DNA of 7,577 bases from HGM12587 sp945786935. GTDB lineage: Bacteria; Bacillota; Clostridia; Lachnospirales; Lachnospiraceae. The DNA is taken from assembly GCA_945786935.1 (NCBI GenBank), contig CALZFY010000096.1, forward strand, positions 1-7,577, read 5' to 3'. Positions within the stretch are counted from its first letter, which is position 1. The number at the start of each line of letters is the position of its first letter. The notes beneath the pieces are model-generated. The model saw nothing but the letters and a program-made list of their open reading frames with translations, was not told the DNA's origin and ran no database searches. Shown piece after piece: positions 5,858 through 7,577 of the stretch. Position numbers and translations under genes: made by a program.

Positions 5858-6769
5858 TTACACCGCCTCATTGATACAGATTCTTGAAAGGGGGTTCACT
5901 GCCTCAAGCCCCCTGATTTTTCTTTTTCCGAATACAAATTCTGTAAGCTCTGCAATATTTATAGTGATTACTTGCAAATTTTCTTCCGGTTCTTTTGAAA
6001 CAGCAGGTTTACTTTTTGATACTGTTGTTTCACCTTTCTCACAATCAAGTCCAGAAGCTATCCAGCCGATTTTTTTACATATACTGCCTTCCTGAGAAAC
6101 TTCCCACAAAAATTGCCCCCTATTTTCCGCAATAATTTCATCCTCCACATTCAGGACAATGCTTACCGGCTTATCACTGCGCATAAGCTCCAGCATTTTC
6201 TCCACATGGGTGATCCTTGCCATAATATAGGGGATGATTTCAAACGGCGGATCCCCTGCACATACCCTTTCCTCCTCCAGCATCTTTTCCACATACCAGT
6301 CATCCCGCAGGGTGTATACATCAAAAAGCTCTGACATCTTCTCATTTGCCTCTTCTGCGTCTAAGGGTAGCTCCACCTTTCTCTGCTCATAAACGATTCG
6401 AAAGCCGAAGGGCTCGTAGATTGCCCGGTTTGCAGGCATCAGATAGGTAAAAGGGTGTCCCTCCTTGTGAATATCATTCAAAGATCTATGAAGTAAACTT
6501 CTCATCATTCCCTGATGACGGCACCTTTCTTTGGTTGCTACTGCTACATAATAATATGCATCCACCAAAGTTTTGTTGACCGACAGACGATAGGGATTTA
6601 AATGCAGCATGGAACAGACTTCTCCTGCCTGTTCCATCACTAAAATTTTATTATTTTTCGTCACATAGGAATAGTAATACCTTACAAATTCATCCTTATC
6701 CTCGGGAAAGGCTTCCCGGTAAAGTGACTCTGAAAGATACTTTTCTTCATCCGCAAGATAGCGAATCAT
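5858..6769 (-). CDS. Eis-like GNAT-family N-acetyltransferase
   Basis: 303 residues. The N-terminal GNAT domain (about 1-130) has the acetyl-CoA binding motif RCRHQGMMRSLL (Arg84 to Gly87 in the R-x-x-G-x pattern) preceded by the strand YYYVAVATKE, and the common PANRAIYEPFGF segment (112-123). The C-terminal part (about 200-303) has VLNVEDEIIAENRGQF and ends in INEAV, as in the SCP2-like C-terminal domain of Eis-type acetyltransferases; Eis itself is about 400 residues, so this is a shorter form. It should acetylate an amine on a small molecule or protein; the acceptor is unknown. Its ATG follows the ispF stop without a gap (TAA then ATG), and its AGGAGG site lies inside the ispF 3' end, so translation is probably coupled. 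A Ser/Lys/Pro-rich linker lies near 248-262. Confidence 0.85.
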   Translation of the reverse strand: MIRYLADEEKYLSESLYREAFPEDKDEFVRYYYSYVTKNNKILVMEQAGEVCSMLHLNPYRLSVNKTLVDAYYYVAVATKERCRHQGMMRSLLHRSLNDIHKEGHPFTYLMPANRAIYEPFGFRIVYEQRKVELPLDAEEANEKMSELFDVYTLRDDWYVEKMLEEERVCAGDPPFEIIPYIMARITHVEKMLELMRSDKPVSIVLNVEDEIIAENRGQFLWEVSQEGSICKKIGWIASGLDCEKGETTVSKSKPAVSKEPEENLQVITINIAELTEFVFGKRKIRGLEAVNPLSRICINEAV

Positions 6770-7324
6770 TTACGTTTCCTCCTGTTTTACACACCCTGTG
6801 CATCCACCGCATGGCCGTTCTTTCATGATCTGGTCATCATAGGCATAGTTTTCCACGGTTTCCAGAAGACATACTGCCTGAGAAGAAATTCCTTCCCCGG
6901 AACCGGTGAATCCAAGTCCCTCTTCTGTGGTAGCTTTCACATTCACCCTGCTTACCGGAATCTTTAATACTTTTGCAATATTTTCTCTCATCTGCGGAAT
7001 ATGAGGTGCCATTTTCGGTCTCTGGGCAATGATCGTGGCATCCACATTTCCCACCAGGAAACTATTCTCCTCCAAAAGCTCTACCACATGTTCCAAAAGC
7101 TTTAAGCTGTCTGCACCCTTATATTTGGGGTCTGTATCTGGAAAATGCTTTCCGATATCTCCAAGAGCCGCCGCACCTAACAGGGCATCGGAAATCGCAT
7201 GCAGCAAAACATCTGCATCCGAATGTCCCAACAGCCCCTTCTCATAGTCTATTTTCACACCACCCAAGATCAGGTCGCGTCCCTCTACTAATTTGTGTAC
7301 ATCATATCCCATACCAATACGCAT
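6770..7324 (-). CDS. ispF: 2-C-methyl-D-erythritol 2,4-cyclodiphosphate synthase with Cys-rich C-terminal tail
   Basis: IspF converts CDP-methylerythritol 2-phosphate to the cyclodiphosphate with release of CMP, the fifth step of the MEP isoprenoid pathway, in the cytoplasm as a trimer. Residues 1-158 are typical: MGYDVH holds the metal ligands Asp8 and His10, GHSDADVLLHAISDALLGA holds His42, and the family motifs GDIGKHFPDTD (55-65), AQRPKM (100-105) and KATTEEGLGFTG (130-141) are intact. The protein is 184 residues, about 25 longer than usual. The extra tail has a CxxCxxC motif (Cys172, 175, 178) and an acidic end; its role is unknown. The ATG has AAGGAGG about seven bases upstream. It is the first gene of a probable three-gene operon and is coupled to the acetyltransferase gene. 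Confidence 0.97.
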   Translation of the reverse strand: MRIGMGYDVHKLVEGRDLILGGVKIDYEKGLLGHSDADVLLHAISDALLGAAALGDIGKHFPDTDPKYKGADSLKLLEHVVELLEENSFLVGNVDATIIAQRPKMAPHIPQMRENIAKVLKIPVSRVNVKATTEEGLGFTGSGEGISSQAVCLLETVENYAYDDQIMKERPCGGCTGCVKQEET

Positions 7325-7368
7325 GATGAATCCTCCTTACGCACTTGCTTTTTTAAATATAACTGTTC

Positions 7369-7394
7369 GCATTTGTTCAGTACTTTACAGATAC
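7369..7394. repeat. Dispersed short repeat, copy 2 (GTACTGAACA core)
   Basis: The core TGTTCAGTAC is at 7374-7383. It lies in the ispF leader, about 45 bases before the start codon. By hand alignment it matches copy 3 (7544-7569) at 20 of 26 positions. Confidence 0.45.
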
Positions 7395-7416
7395 GAAGCA
7401 AAAATCCATGCAAATA

Positions 7417-7445
7417 ATTATATATCTAATAGTTTTTCAGCTCAT
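7417..7445 (-). promoter_or_regulatory. Candidate proximal promoter of the ispF operon
   Basis: A perfect -10 TATAAT (7417-7422) on the minus strand with a weak -35 ATGAGC (7440-7445) at 17 bases. It would give a leader of about 85 bases carrying repeat copy 2. Confidence 0.35.
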
Positions 7446-7468
7446 TCTTAAACTACCTTCTATTGTTT

Positions 7469-7497
7469 ATTCTACTTTATTTTCTTTCACACTGCAA
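7469..7497 (-). promoter_or_regulatory. Candidate distal promoter of the ispF operon
   Basis: TTGCAG (7492-7497) and TAGAAT (7469-7474, five of six) are separated by 17 bases. The -35 is weak. Apart from the two promoter candidates and repeat copies 2 and 3, the AT-rich stretch 7325-7577 shows no gene or terminator that I can see. Confidence 0.35.
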
Positions 7498-7543
7498 TTC
7501 CATTTTCTCCTTGCAAATATCCCCAAAACTGATGATAATAAAT

Positions 7544-7569
7544 GTATCTGTTCGGTACTTTCGAAATAC
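7544..7569. repeat. Dispersed short repeat, copy 3 (GTACYGAACA core)
   Basis: The core TGTTCGGTAC is at 7549-7558. It is in the same orientation as copy 2 and 175 bases from it, near the right edge. What lies beyond the edge is unknown. Confidence 0.4.
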
Positions 7570-7577
7570 AGTGTTTT

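Noticed and set aside
7363..7383. SOS (LexA/DinR) box suggested by the GAAC motifs near the ispF leader repeat
   Set aside because: The Firmicutes box needs inverted GAAC and GTTC halves four bases apart. Here the two GAACA motifs are direct repeats, so the symmetry is wrong.
7477..7503. Eight-codon frame MELQCERK in the ispF leader
   Set aside because: The AGGAG is only four bases from the ATG, the frame overlaps a candidate promoter, and no attenuator structure follows it.

Overview
The window looks like chromosomal DNA of a Clostridia member, most likely Lachnospiraceae or a close relative. Supporting signs are strong AGGAGG ribosome sites, sigma-A type promoters, moderate to low GC, and a gene set of TetR/MMPL efflux, an Eis-like acetyltransferase, family M19 dipeptidase and the MEP-pathway gene ispF. 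The genus cannot be fixed from the sequence alone. Seven genes lie on the minus strand and one on the plus strand. Coding density is high and no gene-free stretch exceeds 300 bases. I found no rRNA, tRNA, CRISPR array or insertion sequence.

Left part (1-3049): an MMPL/RND-type membrane transporter runs off the left edge. Upstream of it sits a TetR-family repressor gene, separated from it by a hairpin terminator and a perfect 17-base palindrome. The tetR gene is transcribed divergently from a small SGNH/GDSL hydrolase gene. Their two promoters have overlapping -35 boxes, and an 8+8 inverted repeat lies across the tetR promoter. This suggests TetR autoregulation and probably control of the transporter.

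Middle (3014-4837): an AT-rich two-gene module. The first gene encodes a short HipA/CtkA-like protein kinase. The second overlaps it and encodes a protein with an unnamed N-terminal domain, a DUF2442-like domain and a C-terminal MerR/excisionase-like helix-turn-helix. A near-consensus promoter precedes the kinase gene. Upstream of the promoter are a perfect 25-base inverted repeat and a 17-base direct repeat spaced 33 bases apart, one copy being part of a 19-base palindrome. This is the best candidate for an under-described system: a kinase with a DNA-binding partner that may autoregulate, resembling a toxin-antitoxin or signalling module. The module meets the SGNH gene tail to tail with a 36-base overlap.

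Right part (4826-7577): a probable operon read leftwards, ispF - Eis-like GNAT - M19 dipeptidase. The ispF stop and GNAT start are immediately adjacent, and a terminator hairpin overlaps the dipeptidase stop codon. IspF carries an unusual C-terminal CxxCxxC tail. The 253-base ispF leader holds two candidate promoters and two copies of a short repeat built on GTACTGAACA. A third copy lies just past the operon terminator.
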